From positions 1 to 33,587 of the forward strand of contig JAPUGB010000003.1 in assembly GCA_027293165.1 (NCBI GenBank): 33,587 nucleotides of DNA, given 5' to 3'. Of the stretch, positions 1 through 8,290 are shown one piece after another. Positions within the stretch are counted from its first letter, which is position 1, and every line of letters begins with the position of its first letter. The DNA comes from Gammaproteobacteria bacterium (GTDB lineage Bacteria; Pseudomonadota; Gammaproteobacteria; Steroidobacterales; GCA-2729495). The notes under the pieces were generated by a model. That model was not told the origin of the DNA, did no database searches, and worked only from the letters and a program-made list of their open reading frames with translations. A program made the translations under genes and the position numbers.

Positions 1-141
1 CAGCTACCGTCAGGCTGCCGCTTTGCCGATCGCTGTGGTCGGGCCGGCGCTATTTGCATAGAGTCGCGACCGCAGTTGAACGATGGCGCTGGCGGTCAGA
101 CGGCTGTCGCTTGTTTCAATCCGATTGACGTCCAGCAGTGA
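1..141 (+). CDS. OppD/DppD-type peptide ABC transporter ATP-binding protein, C-terminal end (partial)
   Basis: Only the last 46 codons are present; the gene enters from outside the window in frame 1 and ends at TGA 139-141. The visible tail has the cysteine-containing signature of the oligopeptide/dipeptide transporter C-terminal domain (PSGCRFADRC, then a later Cys, a Pro and a terminal ACF-x-P segment). In characterised OppD/DppD proteins this tail follows the nucleotide-binding domain. The stop overlaps the GTG start of the next gene by four bases (GTGA), the tight coupling expected of an OppD-OppF pair. The two ATPases would energise a peptide or nickel-type importer whose permeases lie upstream, outside the window. 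The substrate cannot be inferred from this tail. Confidence 0.85.
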   Translation, partial: QLPSGCRFADRCGRAGAICIESRPQLNDGAGGQTAVACFNPIDVQQ

Positions 142-1160
142 ACATCGCAGCGGAATCTAAACGTACGCGCGACAGCAATTCGCTGTTGCAGGTCGAACAT
201 TTGAAAAAGTATTTTCCGGTGCGAGCAGGCCTGCTTCGTCGTGTCGTCAGTCAGGTTCGGGCGGTGGATGGGATTAGCCTGCAAATAGCGGCGGGCAAGA
301 CCGTAGGGTTGGTTGGTGAATCCGGCTGTGGTAAGTCGACGCTGGGACGCGCGATTCTGCAACTACAGAAGCCGACCGCCGGCAAGGTGTTTCTTGCGGG
401 CCAGGAAATTACCGGCATGTCGCACGCTGAACTGAAGGAATATCGCCGGGACATGCAGATCATTTTTCAGGACCCGTACGCGTCGTTGAGTCCCAGGCGC
501 ACCGTCGCCCAGATTATTCGCGAGCCCCTTGATGTCCACCGCATCGGTAGCCCATCGGAACGACGCCGCAGAGTCTCAGAATTGCTCGAGGTCGTTGGGT
601 TGCGACCACAGATATTGAATCGCTATCCGCACGAATTTTCCGGCGGTCAACGGCAGCGCATCGGAATTGCGAGGGCGCTCGCGCCGCAACCGAAATTCAT
701 CGTTGCTGACGAGCCCGTGTCGGCGCTCGACGTTTCGGTGCAATCACAGGTGCTGAATCTGATTGCAGAATTGAAGCGGGATCTTGGTATTGCATTTCTG
801 TTTATCTCCCATGATCTTGCGGTGATTCAACACGTCAGCGACACGGTTGCTGTTATGTATTTGGGGCGGCTCGTTGAGGAAGCGAGTGCCGAGGATATTT
901 ATCGATTCCCAAAGCACCCATATACCGAAGCACTGCTGTCCGCGATACCCGTGCCGGACCCAAAGCGGAAATCGAGCCGGATAATTCTCGGCGGCGATGT
1001 GCCCTCACCGACGCACCCACCTTCGGGTTGCCCCTTTCATCCACGCTGTCCCGCTGCGATGGGCATTTGTTCCGATGTACCGCCGCCACGAACCGATCAG
1101 GGTGGCCCAGGCCGTCCGCACTACGTGAGCTGCCATTTGTACAACGGGATTGAGTCTTAG
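138..1160 (+). CDS. OppF/DppF-type peptide ABC transporter ATP-binding protein
   Basis: A 340-residue ABC ATPase, the second nucleotide-binding subunit of a peptide importer acting at the inner face of the cytoplasmic membrane. Visible motifs: Walker A GESGCGKST at residues 60-68, Q-loop Q111, ABC signature SGGQR at 168-172, Walker B ending in D191-E192, and H-loop H225. The C-terminal Cys-rich oligopeptide/dipeptide domain (CPFHPRC, then two further Cys) is the OppF/DppF hallmark. The GTG start at 138 is chosen because it overlaps the stop of the upstream OppD-type gene. The gene ends convergently with dctM: the four bases 1157-1160 (TTAG) contain both stop codons. Peptide specificity is not determined by this subunit, so the Opp, Dpp, Nik or Gsi type stays open. 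Confidence 0.93.
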   Translation: MNIAAESKRTRDSNSLLQVEHLKKYFPVRAGLLRRVVSQVRAVDGISLQIAAGKTVGLVGESGCGKSTLGRAILQLQKPTAGKVFLAGQEITGMSHAELKEYRRDMQIIFQDPYASLSPRRTVAQIIREPLDVHRIGSPSERRRRVSELLEVVGLRPQILNRYPHEFSGGQRQRIGIARALAPQPKFIVADEPVSALDVSVQSQVLNLIAELKRDLGIAFLFISHDLAVIQHVSDTVAVMYLGRLVEEASAEDIYRFPKHPYTEALLSAIPVPDPKRKSSRIILGGDVPSPTHPPSGCPFHPRCPAAMGICSDVPPPRTDQGGPGRPHYVSCHLYNGIES

Positions 1161-2545
1161 CGTCCGTAGATCAACTCCGGCAGCCACGTAGCCAGTTGCG
1201 GCCAGCCGGCCAGCAGCATCAAGGTGAGAAGCTGGATCAATACAAACGGGATGACTCCTCTGTACATTGCGGCCGTTGACACCTCTGGCGGCGCAACTCC
1301 ACGCAGATAGAACAGAGCAAAACCAAACGGCGGCGTTAGAAAAGAGGTTTGGAGATTTATCGCGATCATGACGCCCAGCCACACGGGGTCGATGCCCATG
1401 CTTAGCAGTGCCGGTCCAACGATCGGCACGACCACGAAAGTTATCTCGATAAAATCCAGCACGAATCCCAGCAGGAACATGACAACCATGACGGTCAATA
1501 CCGCGGATACGGTCCCGCCCGGGATCGCTGTAAGAAACTCCCGCACGGCGTCGTCACCACTGTAGCCACGGAACACCAGGGAAAAGAAAGAAGCTCCAAC
1601 CAGTATCAAAAACACCATGCTGGTGAAACGTGTGGTGTTCCGCATGATCTCTCTGAGTCTTTGCAGGTTGAGTTGGCGACGCAGCAGGGCCAGCAGCAGG
1701 GCGCCGGCGGCCCCTACAGCTGCTGCTTCGGTCGGGGTTGCCAGGCCACCAATGATCGATCCCAGTACCGCGAGAATCAGCAACATCGGCGGTATCAGGA
1801 CCAGCACCACGCGGACCAACAATGGTCGGTCGTCGACGGGGCCGCTTATGTCTGACTCGTCGTGTGCCGGCATCAACTGTGGCCGGACTGCCCCGAGAAT
1901 GATCAACCAGAGGATGTACATTCCGACCAACAATAAGCCCGGAATCAAAGCGCCGACGAACAGGTCCCCGACAGACACGGTCTGGGGCGAAAAAATTCCC
2001 CGATCGATTTGCGATTGTTGATAAGCCGAAGAGATCACGTCCCCGAGCAAAACCAGGACAATCGATGGCGGAATGATCTGGCCGAGGGTGCCCGAAGCGG
2101 TGATGGTGCCGGCCGCGACCGCAGGATCATAGCCTCGCTTCAGCATGATTGGCAGTGACAGCAGGCCCATCGTCACCACGGTGGCGCCAACGATACCGGT
2201 GCTCGCTGCCAGCAGCATGCCGACGATGGTCACCGCGATGCCTAATCCGCCGCGCAGGCGCCCGAACAGCTTGCTCAGCTTGTCGAGCAGATCTTCGGCG
2301 ATTCGGGCGCGCTCGAGCGTTACGCCCATGTAAATAAATAACGGTACCGCTATTAGAATCTGATTGCTCATGATGCCAAAAATGCGGTTCGGCATCGCGG
2401 TCAGGAAAGCCGGGTCGAATACGCCCGCCAAGACGCCGCCCAGTGCGAACAACAGTGCCGTGCCAGCCAGAGTAAGCGCAACCGGGTAACCGGCGAGCAA
2501 GATAGCCACGATCGCAAAAAACATTAGAAAGGCGATGCTCGGCAT
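1157..2545 (-). CDS. dctM: TRAP transporter large permease, DctM type
   Basis: The large membrane subunit of a tripartite ATP-independent periplasmic transporter, which imports organic acids or similar solutes with a sodium or proton gradient. The protein (462 residues from ATG 2545; 467 if TTG 2560 is used) is almost wholly hydrophobic, with the family features GYPVALTLAG near the N terminus, a GMLLAASTGIVGATVVTMG helix, the ASGTLGQIIPPSI segment and a C-terminal LQTSFLTPPFGFALFYLRG segment. Two hydrophilic insertions, around residues 175-195 and 225-240, make it longer than a minimal DctM. It lies about 70 bp downstream of dctQ on the same strand. I chose ATG because it begins directly at the first transmembrane helix; no clear ribosome binding site precedes either start. 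No DctP binding protein is encoded nearby, so the substrate is unknown. Confidence 0.9.
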   Translation of the reverse strand: MPSIAFLMFFAIVAILLAGYPVALTLAGTALLFALGGVLAGVFDPAFLTAMPNRIFGIMSNQILIAVPLFIYMGVTLERARIAEDLLDKLSKLFGRLRGGLGIAVTIVGMLLAASTGIVGATVVTMGLLSLPIMLKRGYDPAVAAGTITASGTLGQIIPPSIVLVLLGDVISSAYQQSQIDRGIFSPQTVSVGDLFVGALIPGLLLVGMYILWLIILGAVRPQLMPAHDESDISGPVDDRPLLVRVVLVLIPPMLLILAVLGSIIGGLATPTEAAAVGAAGALLLALLRRQLNLQRLREIMRNTTRFTSMVFLILVGASFFSLVFRGYSGDDAVREFLTAIPGGTVSAVLTVMVVMFLLGFVLDFIEITFVVVPIVGPALLSMGIDPVWLGVMIAINLQTSFLTPPFGFALFYLRGVAPPEVSTAAMYRGVIPFVLIQLLTLMLLAGWPQLATWLPELIYGR

Positions 2546-2615
2546 TGGGCGCAGATTCAATCAGTGTCCGCGGAACGGGCTAGCCGCCCGGCGCGGCGCG
2601 TCCGGATAAGGATGT

Positions 2616-3152
2616 TCACAGCCGCTCCGGACCTTGATCAGAACGTCTCGCGACGAGTATGGCGATGTCGCGGGCTTCCATTGCGATTCCCTGCAGCAGC
2701 AGCAGGAATGCGGTTGCGGGGATGAAGGATTTCATTATCGATGGAAACGGGAATACCATGCCGCCGGCCTCACGCGAGGTTTCGTGAATCTCCCACGAGA
2801 CGCCGACGTAGTCCCAGCTGGTCCAGATCATGAAAACGGTCAGAGGCAAAAGAAACAAGGCGGTACCGAGGGCATTCACCAGGGCGCGGCCATGTTCGCT
2901 CATGTCCCGGTAGAAGATATCGACGCGCACGTGCTGGTCATCGGCCAGCGTGTATGCAGCTGCGAGCATGAAAACGGCAGCGTGCATCCACGTTACGCTT
3001 TCCTGCAGCCAGATCCAGCCGCTGTCGAACAGATACCGAAGCACAACCACGCAGAAGGTGACCAATACCATTGCCAGCGTCAGCCAGGCAGTGATACGCC
3101 CAATCGACCGGTTCAGCTTGTCGATCGCGGTGGCTACACCTGCAAAAGTCAT
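2616..3152 (-). CDS. dctQ: TRAP transporter small permease, DctQ type
   Basis: A 178-residue protein with four hydrophobic segments (about residues 20-42, 55-72, 93-113 and 135-155), the topology of the TRAP small subunit, which pairs with DctM in the membrane. The segment RYLFDSGWIWLQESVTW matches the DctQ pattern in which a Trp/Glu-rich amphipathic stretch follows the first helix, and ADDQHVRVDIFY matches the typical D-x-H-V-R-V-D loop. It starts 18 bp after trkH ends and precedes dctM, so it sits at the end of an apparent trkA-trkH-dctQ-dctM run. The family assignment is firm; the solute is unknown because no DctP gene is present in the window. Confidence 0.9.
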   Translation of the reverse strand: MTFAGVATAIDKLNRSIGRITAWLTLAMVLVTFCVVVLRYLFDSGWIWLQESVTWMHAAVFMLAAAYTLADDQHVRVDIFYRDMSEHGRALVNALGTALFLLPLTVFMIWTSWDYVGVSWEIHETSREAGGMVFPFPSIMKSFIPATAFLLLLQGIAMEARDIAILVARRSDQGPERL

Positions 3153-3170
3153 GGTAGCGGACGCGGTGGC

Positions 3171-4622
3171 CTAGCGTTCCCAGAAGCTGCGGGAGACCAG
3201 TACCAGCAGCGTGAATATCTCGAGCCGTCCTAGCACCATCGCGGTAACGCATACCCACTTTGCAAGATTGCTGAGAGAACTATATCCATCGGCGACATCA
3301 CCGAGCCCCGGCCCAAGGTTATTCAGCGACGCTGCTATCGCAGAGAACGCGGTCACCTGGTCAACACCATCCGCTAGCAGTATCAGCATCATCAGTACGA
3401 ACAGGACAACGTATACTGCAAAAAATCCCCACACAGATTCCACGACCCGTGACGGCACCACCATGTTGCCCAATTTGACTGGAATTTCGGCATTGGGATG
3501 GACGAGCCGCTTGATTTCACGTACGCCCTGCCGGTAGAGCAGCAAAACACGAATGACTTTCATGCCGCCTCCGGTTGACCCTGCACATCCGCCGACAAAA
3601 CTCATGAAAATTAGCAACACTGGCAACGCACCTGGCCACAATGCGAAAGGCGTGGTCGTGTAGCCGGTAGTCGTGCCAATCGAAATAACCTGAAACAATC
3701 CGTTCCATACCGTGTCGCTGACGTTGCCGTAGACACCGGCGATATATAGATAGAATATGACCACTACCGCGAGTGCTATCAGCCCGTTGACGTAGGCGCG
3801 GAATTCCGGATCCGCAATGTAATTGCGCAGTCCGCGGCTGCGCCAGGCCAGGAAATGCAGTGAAAAATTTACCCCTGCCGCAACCATGAACACCATTGCC
3901 GTTAAATCGATCAGGAAGCTATCGTAATAGCCAATACTCAGATCGTGAGTCGAAAAACCGCCGATTGCGACTGTGGAGAAGCTGTGGCAGATGGCGTCGA
4001 ATACTTCCATGCCGGCAACCCAGTACGTGAATCCACAGGCCACGGTCAAGCTAAGGTAGATGTACCAAAGCGCTTTAGCGGTCTCGGTGATCCGGGGCGT
4101 CAGTTTGGTGTCTTTTACCGGTCCCGGCGTCTCGGCGCGATACAGTTGCATGCCGCCCATGCCCAACATCGGCAGGATCGCCACGGCCAACACGATAATA
4201 CCCATGCCACCGAGCCACTGCAGCTGCTGCCGATAAAACAACAGCGAGCGCGGTAGCGCGTCGAGCCCGGATAGCACGGTTGCGCCGGTGGTCGTCAGAC
4301 CTGATACCGACTCGAAAACGGCGTCCGTTAGCGACATCATTGGCACCTCGGACAACAGCAGCGGGGTCGCTCCCACAGTGCCGAGGCCAAGCCAGAAAGC
4401 TGCGACGATTAAAAACCCGTCACGGAGGCGTAATTCATCACGAGCGTTGCGTACGGGTAACCAGAGTAGGATTCCGGTAGCCAGAACGATGACGAAGGCG
4501 TATAGAAACGGCCGCGCCGAAGCTTCGTCATAAATCAATGACACCACTGCGGGTGGCAGCATACTGATGCTGAACATCATCAGCAGGAGACCGAGGATGC
4601 GCTGTACTACTTTGAGATGCAT
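3171..4622 (-). CDS. trkH: Trk system potassium uptake protein TrkH
   Basis: A 483-residue potassium-translocating subunit of the Trk system, in the cytoplasmic membrane, gated by TrkA. The four selectivity-filter-like pore loops of the TrkH/KtrB superfamily are visible in order: SGLTTTGATVLSG, TVAIGGFSTHD, GTTTGYTTTPF and SLNNLGPGLGD. The CAGSTGGGMK segment after the third filter is also conserved. Length is the usual one for TrkH (about 480 residues). The ATG at 4622 lies 33 bp after trkA ends, so the two subunits are probably cotranscribed. It is followed after 18 bp by dctQ, an unusual neighbour. Homologues with the same pore architecture include TrkG, and the two cannot be separated on sequence alone. 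Confidence 0.96.
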   Translation of the reverse strand: MHLKVVQRILGLLLMMFSISMLPPAVVSLIYDEASARPFLYAFVIVLATGILLWLPVRNARDELRLRDGFLIVAAFWLGLGTVGATPLLLSEVPMMSLTDAVFESVSGLTTTGATVLSGLDALPRSLLFYRQQLQWLGGMGIIVLAVAILPMLGMGGMQLYRAETPGPVKDTKLTPRITETAKALWYIYLSLTVACGFTYWVAGMEVFDAICHSFSTVAIGGFSTHDLSIGYYDSFLIDLTAMVFMVAAGVNFSLHFLAWRSRGLRNYIADPEFRAYVNGLIALAVVVIFYLYIAGVYGNVSDTVWNGLFQVISIGTTTGYTTTPFALWPGALPVLLIFMSFVGGCAGSTGGGMKVIRVLLLYRQGVREIKRLVHPNAEIPVKLGNMVVPSRVVESVWGFFAVYVVLFVLMMLILLADGVDQVTAFSAIAASLNNLGPGLGDVADGYSSLSNLAKWVCVTAMVLGRLEIFTLLVLVSRSFWER

Positions 4623-4655
4623 AGTCGGTCAGGCGGAAGGGCTTGCCTGGTCCAC

Positions 4656-6032
4656 CTAGCGCCATTCGCTGCCAGCCTGGAACAGCCGTTCGACTTCATC
4701 GATTTGGCGGCGGTCCGTCAGGAACAGAATCACATGATCGTCTGCTTCGACGACTGTGTCATGATGAGCTGGCACGACCGTGTCGCCGCGCACGATCACG
4801 GTGATGGTAGTGCCTGCAGGCAAAGCGATATCCTCGATCGACTTTCCCACGACCTTTGATTTGCCGACTTCCCCGTGCGCGATAGCCTCGATGGCCTCCG
4901 CTCGGCCTCTTCGCAGTGCGTGCACGCGCACCACATCGCCTCGGCGAACGTGTGCGAGGAGCGAACCGATCGTTACCTGTTGCGGCGATATCGCGACATC
5001 TATGCTGCCGCCCTCGAGCAGTTCCGCATAAGCGGGGCGGTTGATCAAGGCCATAACTTTTTTGCATCCTAAGCGCTTTGCGAGCATGGCCGACAGAATG
5101 TTTGCTTCTTCCGCGTTGGTTACAGAGCAGAAGACATCGGCGCTGTCTATATTCTCTTCCAGCAGCAGACCCTCGTCGGCTGCGTCCCCGCAAAGCACTA
5201 TGGCTTTGGCAAGTCGTTCTGAAAGTTCCCGCGCACGAACCTTCGAGCGTTCGATGATTTTGACCTGGTTGGTGTGCTCCAGGGCCGCGGCAAGCCGGTA
5301 TCCGATGTTCCCTCCACCGGCAATCACAACCCGTCGAACCGGATCCTCGAGTTTCCGCATCTCGCTCATTACGACACGAATGTCTTTTCGGGCAGCTATA
5401 AAAAAGACTTCATCATTTTCCTGAATCAGGGTGTCCCCCTCCGGGGGAATACTCTCGCCGTTGCGGTAAACCGCTGCGATACGAGTTTCGATCCCAGGGA
5501 TGTGTTGCTGCAGGGCTTTGATTTCCTGGCCGACCAACGAACCGTCGCGATGCGCTCGGACCCCGACCAACCGTACCTTCCCATCGGCGAAATCCAGGAC
5601 CTGGAAGGCACCGGGATAGTGGATCAGGTGCTCGATATAGTCGGTGACCAGCTGTTCTGGGCTGAGCCACACATCCACAGGAATAGCTTCCGGTCCGAAC
5701 AACCCGGGGGTATTGAAGTATTCGGCGGCTCGAATTCGAGCAATTTTTGTATCGGTGTTGAATTTCGTATGCGCGATCTGACAAGCCACCATGTTGACCT
5801 CGTCGCTGTGTGTCAGCGCTATGATCATATCGGCGTCGGCGGCGCCCGCCCTCTGGAGCACATCCGGGTAGCTTGCGTGGCCGACAACCGTGCGGACGTC
5901 GAGGCGATCCTGGAGATCCCGGAGCGTACCGGGGTCAGTATCGACGATGGTGACCTCGTTTCCCTCTTCGCGCGCAAGTTGATGGGCAACGCTCGAGCCG
6001 ACTTGCCCGGCTCCGAGGATCAGTATATTCAT
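4656..6032 (-). CDS. trkA: Trk system potassium uptake regulatory protein TrkA
   Basis: A 458-residue cytoplasmic regulator binding NAD(H)/ATP and controlling TrkH. It has the duplicated RCK organisation: a first Rossmann fold begins at once with GAGQVG (residues 7-12) and acidic D31/D33 after the second strand, and a second Rossmann fold has GGGNIG at 239-244. Each is followed by a TrkA-C domain (about 145-215 and 375-455). This double RCK form is the gammaproteobacterial type. The gene lies 33 bp upstream of trkH and 36 bp downstream of uvrD on the same strand. In E. coli trkA instead neighbours the fmt/rsmB cluster, so this location is lineage-specific. The ATG at 6032 puts the first beta strand at the very N terminus, as in the family. 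Confidence 0.97.
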   Translation of the reverse strand: MNILILGAGQVGSSVAHQLAREEGNEVTIVDTDPGTLRDLQDRLDVRTVVGHASYPDVLQRAGAADADMIIALTHSDEVNMVACQIAHTKFNTDTKIARIRAAEYFNTPGLFGPEAIPVDVWLSPEQLVTDYIEHLIHYPGAFQVLDFADGKVRLVGVRAHRDGSLVGQEIKALQQHIPGIETRIAAVYRNGESIPPEGDTLIQENDEVFFIAARKDIRVVMSEMRKLEDPVRRVVIAGGGNIGYRLAAALEHTNQVKIIERSKVRARELSERLAKAIVLCGDAADEGLLLEENIDSADVFCSVTNAEEANILSAMLAKRLGCKKVMALINRPAYAELLEGGSIDVAISPQQVTIGSLLAHVRRGDVVRVHALRRGRAEAIEAIAHGEVGKSKVVGKSIEDIALPAGTTITVIVRGDTVVPAHHDTVVEADDHVILFLTDRRQIDEVERLFQAGSEWR

Positions 6033-6068
6033 GTGGTGGGATACCGCGTGCCTCAGGCGCTGCGTAGT

Positions 6069-8225
6069 TTACATCAGTTCTAGGTTCGCATAAGACATGA
6101 CCAGCCACTTTGTGCCTTCGGATTCGAAGTTCACCTGGACCCGCGCGTGAGCACCGGAGCCCTCGCAATTGAGCACTACCCCTTCGCCAAACCTCTTATG
6201 CTTTACACGTTGGCCCAGGCGCAAGGCCGCCGCTGGTTCGTCAATAACGCTGCCTGCACGCCGGAATGCCGGCTGACTGACGCGGAGCTGCGGCCGGATT
6301 TCTTCGATGAGTTCGGCCGGAATCTCCGTCAGGAACCGCGAAGCCTGTGCGTAACTATCCACCCCGTACAGACGCCGCTGCTCCGCGTAACTGAGGTACA
6401 GCTGGGACATGGCACGTGTGGCTCCCACGTAACATAGCCGGCGCTCTTCTTCGAGCCCCCCCGGATCGGAAACCGATCTCCGATGCGGAAACAGGCCCTC
6501 CTCCATGCCGGCGATGAACACCAAGGGGAACTCCAGTCCCTTCGCGGAATGCAATGTCATCAACTGCACGCAATCCTCCCATGCGTCTGCTTGCTCGTCA
6601 CCCGATTCCAGCGCCGCGTGCGAAAGAAATGCCACCAGTGGCGGTAGATCATTGTCTTCTTCCTCCACATCGAACGCCGCAGCGGCGCTGACGAATTCCT
6701 GGAGGTTTTCTATCCTGGCCTCTGCAACCTCGCCGCGCTCCTTTTTATAGTGTGCCAGTAATCCGCTCACCTGGATAACGTGATCGACCTGCTCGTGAAG
6801 CGGTAGCGAGCGCGTGTCGCGGTCCAGGGACTCGATCAGATTCATAAACCCGCTGACCGCCCTGGTTGCTCTGTCAGAGAGTTGATCTCCGGCATACACG
6901 GTCGCCGACTGCCACATCGAGAGGCTGTTGGCGCGGGCATACTCGCGGATCCGGGACAGGGTACGGGCACCGATGCCCCTTGATGGCAGGTTGACCACGC
7001 GTTCGAAGGAAGCGTCGTCGTCGCGATTCGCGGTCAGGCGCAGGTAGGCCAACGCATCCTTGATTTCGGCGCGTTCAAAGAATCGCAGCCCACCGTACAC
7101 ACGGTACGGAACGTTCGCCTGCAGCATGGCTTCTTCGAACACCCTGGATTGGGCGTTGGAACGGTAGAGAACTGCGACCTCGCTGCGGGTGTTTCCATGC
7201 TTGACCCAGTCCTGGATCCTGGCGACGACAAATTCGGCTTCGTCTCTTTCGTTATACGCGCTATAGACCCGGATCGGGTCACCCTCATTCCCATCCGTCC
7301 ACAGGTTCTTGCCGAGTCGTTCATTGTTGCGCGCAATGATCGCGTTGGCCGCATTCAAAATATTCGCGGTTGACCGGTAGTTCTGCTCCAGCTTAATGAC
7401 TCGTATGTTCTCGAAGTCCTTCTGCAGCCGCTGCATGTTTTCGACGCGCGCGCCCCGCCAGCGATAGATGGACTGATCGTCGTCGCCAACTGCGAAAGGA
7501 ATGCCGGTATCCCCGGCCAGTACCCGCAGCCACGCATACTGAACCGCGTTCGTGTCCTGAAATTCATCGATCAGCAGATGGCTAAAACGGCGCTGGTACT
7601 GTGCGAGCAAGTCGGGGTTCTTCAGCCACAGTTCGTGGGCCCGCAGCAGCAGTTCGGCGAAGTCGACCAAGCCGGATCGCTCACAGATCTCCTGGTACAT
7701 ATGATAGAAGTGAATGAATTGCCGGCGATTGTGATCGCTTCGATCGTCCAGATGCTCCGGCCGCAGCCCCTCATCCTTCTGTTGATTGATGAACCACTGA
7801 ATCTCCCGCGGCACCCAGGTAGACTCATCGAGTTCCATGTTTTTCAGCATGCGCCGGATCAGCCGCTGCTGGTCCTCTGAATCGAGAATCTGAAACGACT
7901 GAGGCAGTCCGGCCTCCTGCCAGTGGCGCCGCAGCAGCCGGTGCGCGAGGCCGTGAAAGGTTCCCACCCAAAGGTTTGCGACCGGCATATCCAGCAATGC
8001 TTCGCTGCGCGAGCGCATCTGCGTCGCCGCTTTATTGGTGAACGTCACCGCCAATATACCCGTCGGAGAAACCGACTCGACTTCGATCAGCCAGGCAATA
8101 CGGTGCACCAGCACGCGAGTTTTGCCACTTCCGGCACCGGCAACGACCAATACGGGTTCGGCGGCCGCAGTAACTGCTTCCCGCTGCGCGTCGTTTAATG
8201 GGGCGAGGATCGGTGTGACATCCAT
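6069..8225 (-). CDS. uvrD: DNA helicase II, UvrD
   Basis: A 718-residue superfamily 1A 3'-5' helicase of nucleotide excision and mismatch repair. Motifs in order: Q motif (LNDAQREAV), Walker A AGSGKT at residues 31-36, TxGx-type motif Ia (VTFTNKAATQM), Walker B/II (LIDEFQDTN), motif III GDDDQSIYRWRGA, motif IV around YRS, motif V (TLHSAKGLEF) and motif VI (RRLCYVGATRA). The C-terminal extension ends in a Tudor-like fold (KRFGEGVV to the terminus), which in UvrD/PcrA contacts RNA polymerase. Length matches E. coli UvrD (720). Motif III and the C terminus favour UvrD over Rep. It is in the same orientation as the hypothetical gene upstream (65 bp) and trkA downstream (36 bp). Confidence 0.97.
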   Translation of the reverse strand: MDVTPILAPLNDAQREAVTAAAEPVLVVAGAGSGKTRVLVHRIAWLIEVESVSPTGILAVTFTNKAATQMRSRSEALLDMPVANLWVGTFHGLAHRLLRRHWQEAGLPQSFQILDSEDQQRLIRRMLKNMELDESTWVPREIQWFINQQKDEGLRPEHLDDRSDHNRRQFIHFYHMYQEICERSGLVDFAELLLRAHELWLKNPDLLAQYQRRFSHLLIDEFQDTNAVQYAWLRVLAGDTGIPFAVGDDDQSIYRWRGARVENMQRLQKDFENIRVIKLEQNYRSTANILNAANAIIARNNERLGKNLWTDGNEGDPIRVYSAYNERDEAEFVVARIQDWVKHGNTRSEVAVLYRSNAQSRVFEEAMLQANVPYRVYGGLRFFERAEIKDALAYLRLTANRDDDASFERVVNLPSRGIGARTLSRIREYARANSLSMWQSATVYAGDQLSDRATRAVSGFMNLIESLDRDTRSLPLHEQVDHVIQVSGLLAHYKKERGEVAEARIENLQEFVSAAAAFDVEEEDNDLPPLVAFLSHAALESGDEQADAWEDCVQLMTLHSAKGLEFPLVFIAGMEEGLFPHRRSVSDPGGLEEERRLCYVGATRAMSQLYLSYAEQRRLYGVDSYAQASRFLTEIPAELIEEIRPQLRVSQPAFRRAGSVIDEPAAALRLGQRVKHKRFGEGVVLNCEGSGAHARVQVNFESEGTKWLVMSYANLELM

Positions 8226-8290
8226 GGTGAAAGTCTACCGTTAAGCTGCACCGCTAACACAATCGATTGCCCCCAAGTCTGCGATAGCGT

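Noticed and set aside
2634-3233. A 199-codon plus-strand open frame opposite dctQ
   Set aside because: It is antisense to the four-helix DctQ, with a Gln/His/Gly-rich composition expected from the reverse strand of membrane-protein codons.
5274-6083. A 269-codon plus-strand open frame opposite trkA
   Set aside because: It is entirely antisense to a well supported trkA and has no recognisable motif; a GC-rich shadow frame.
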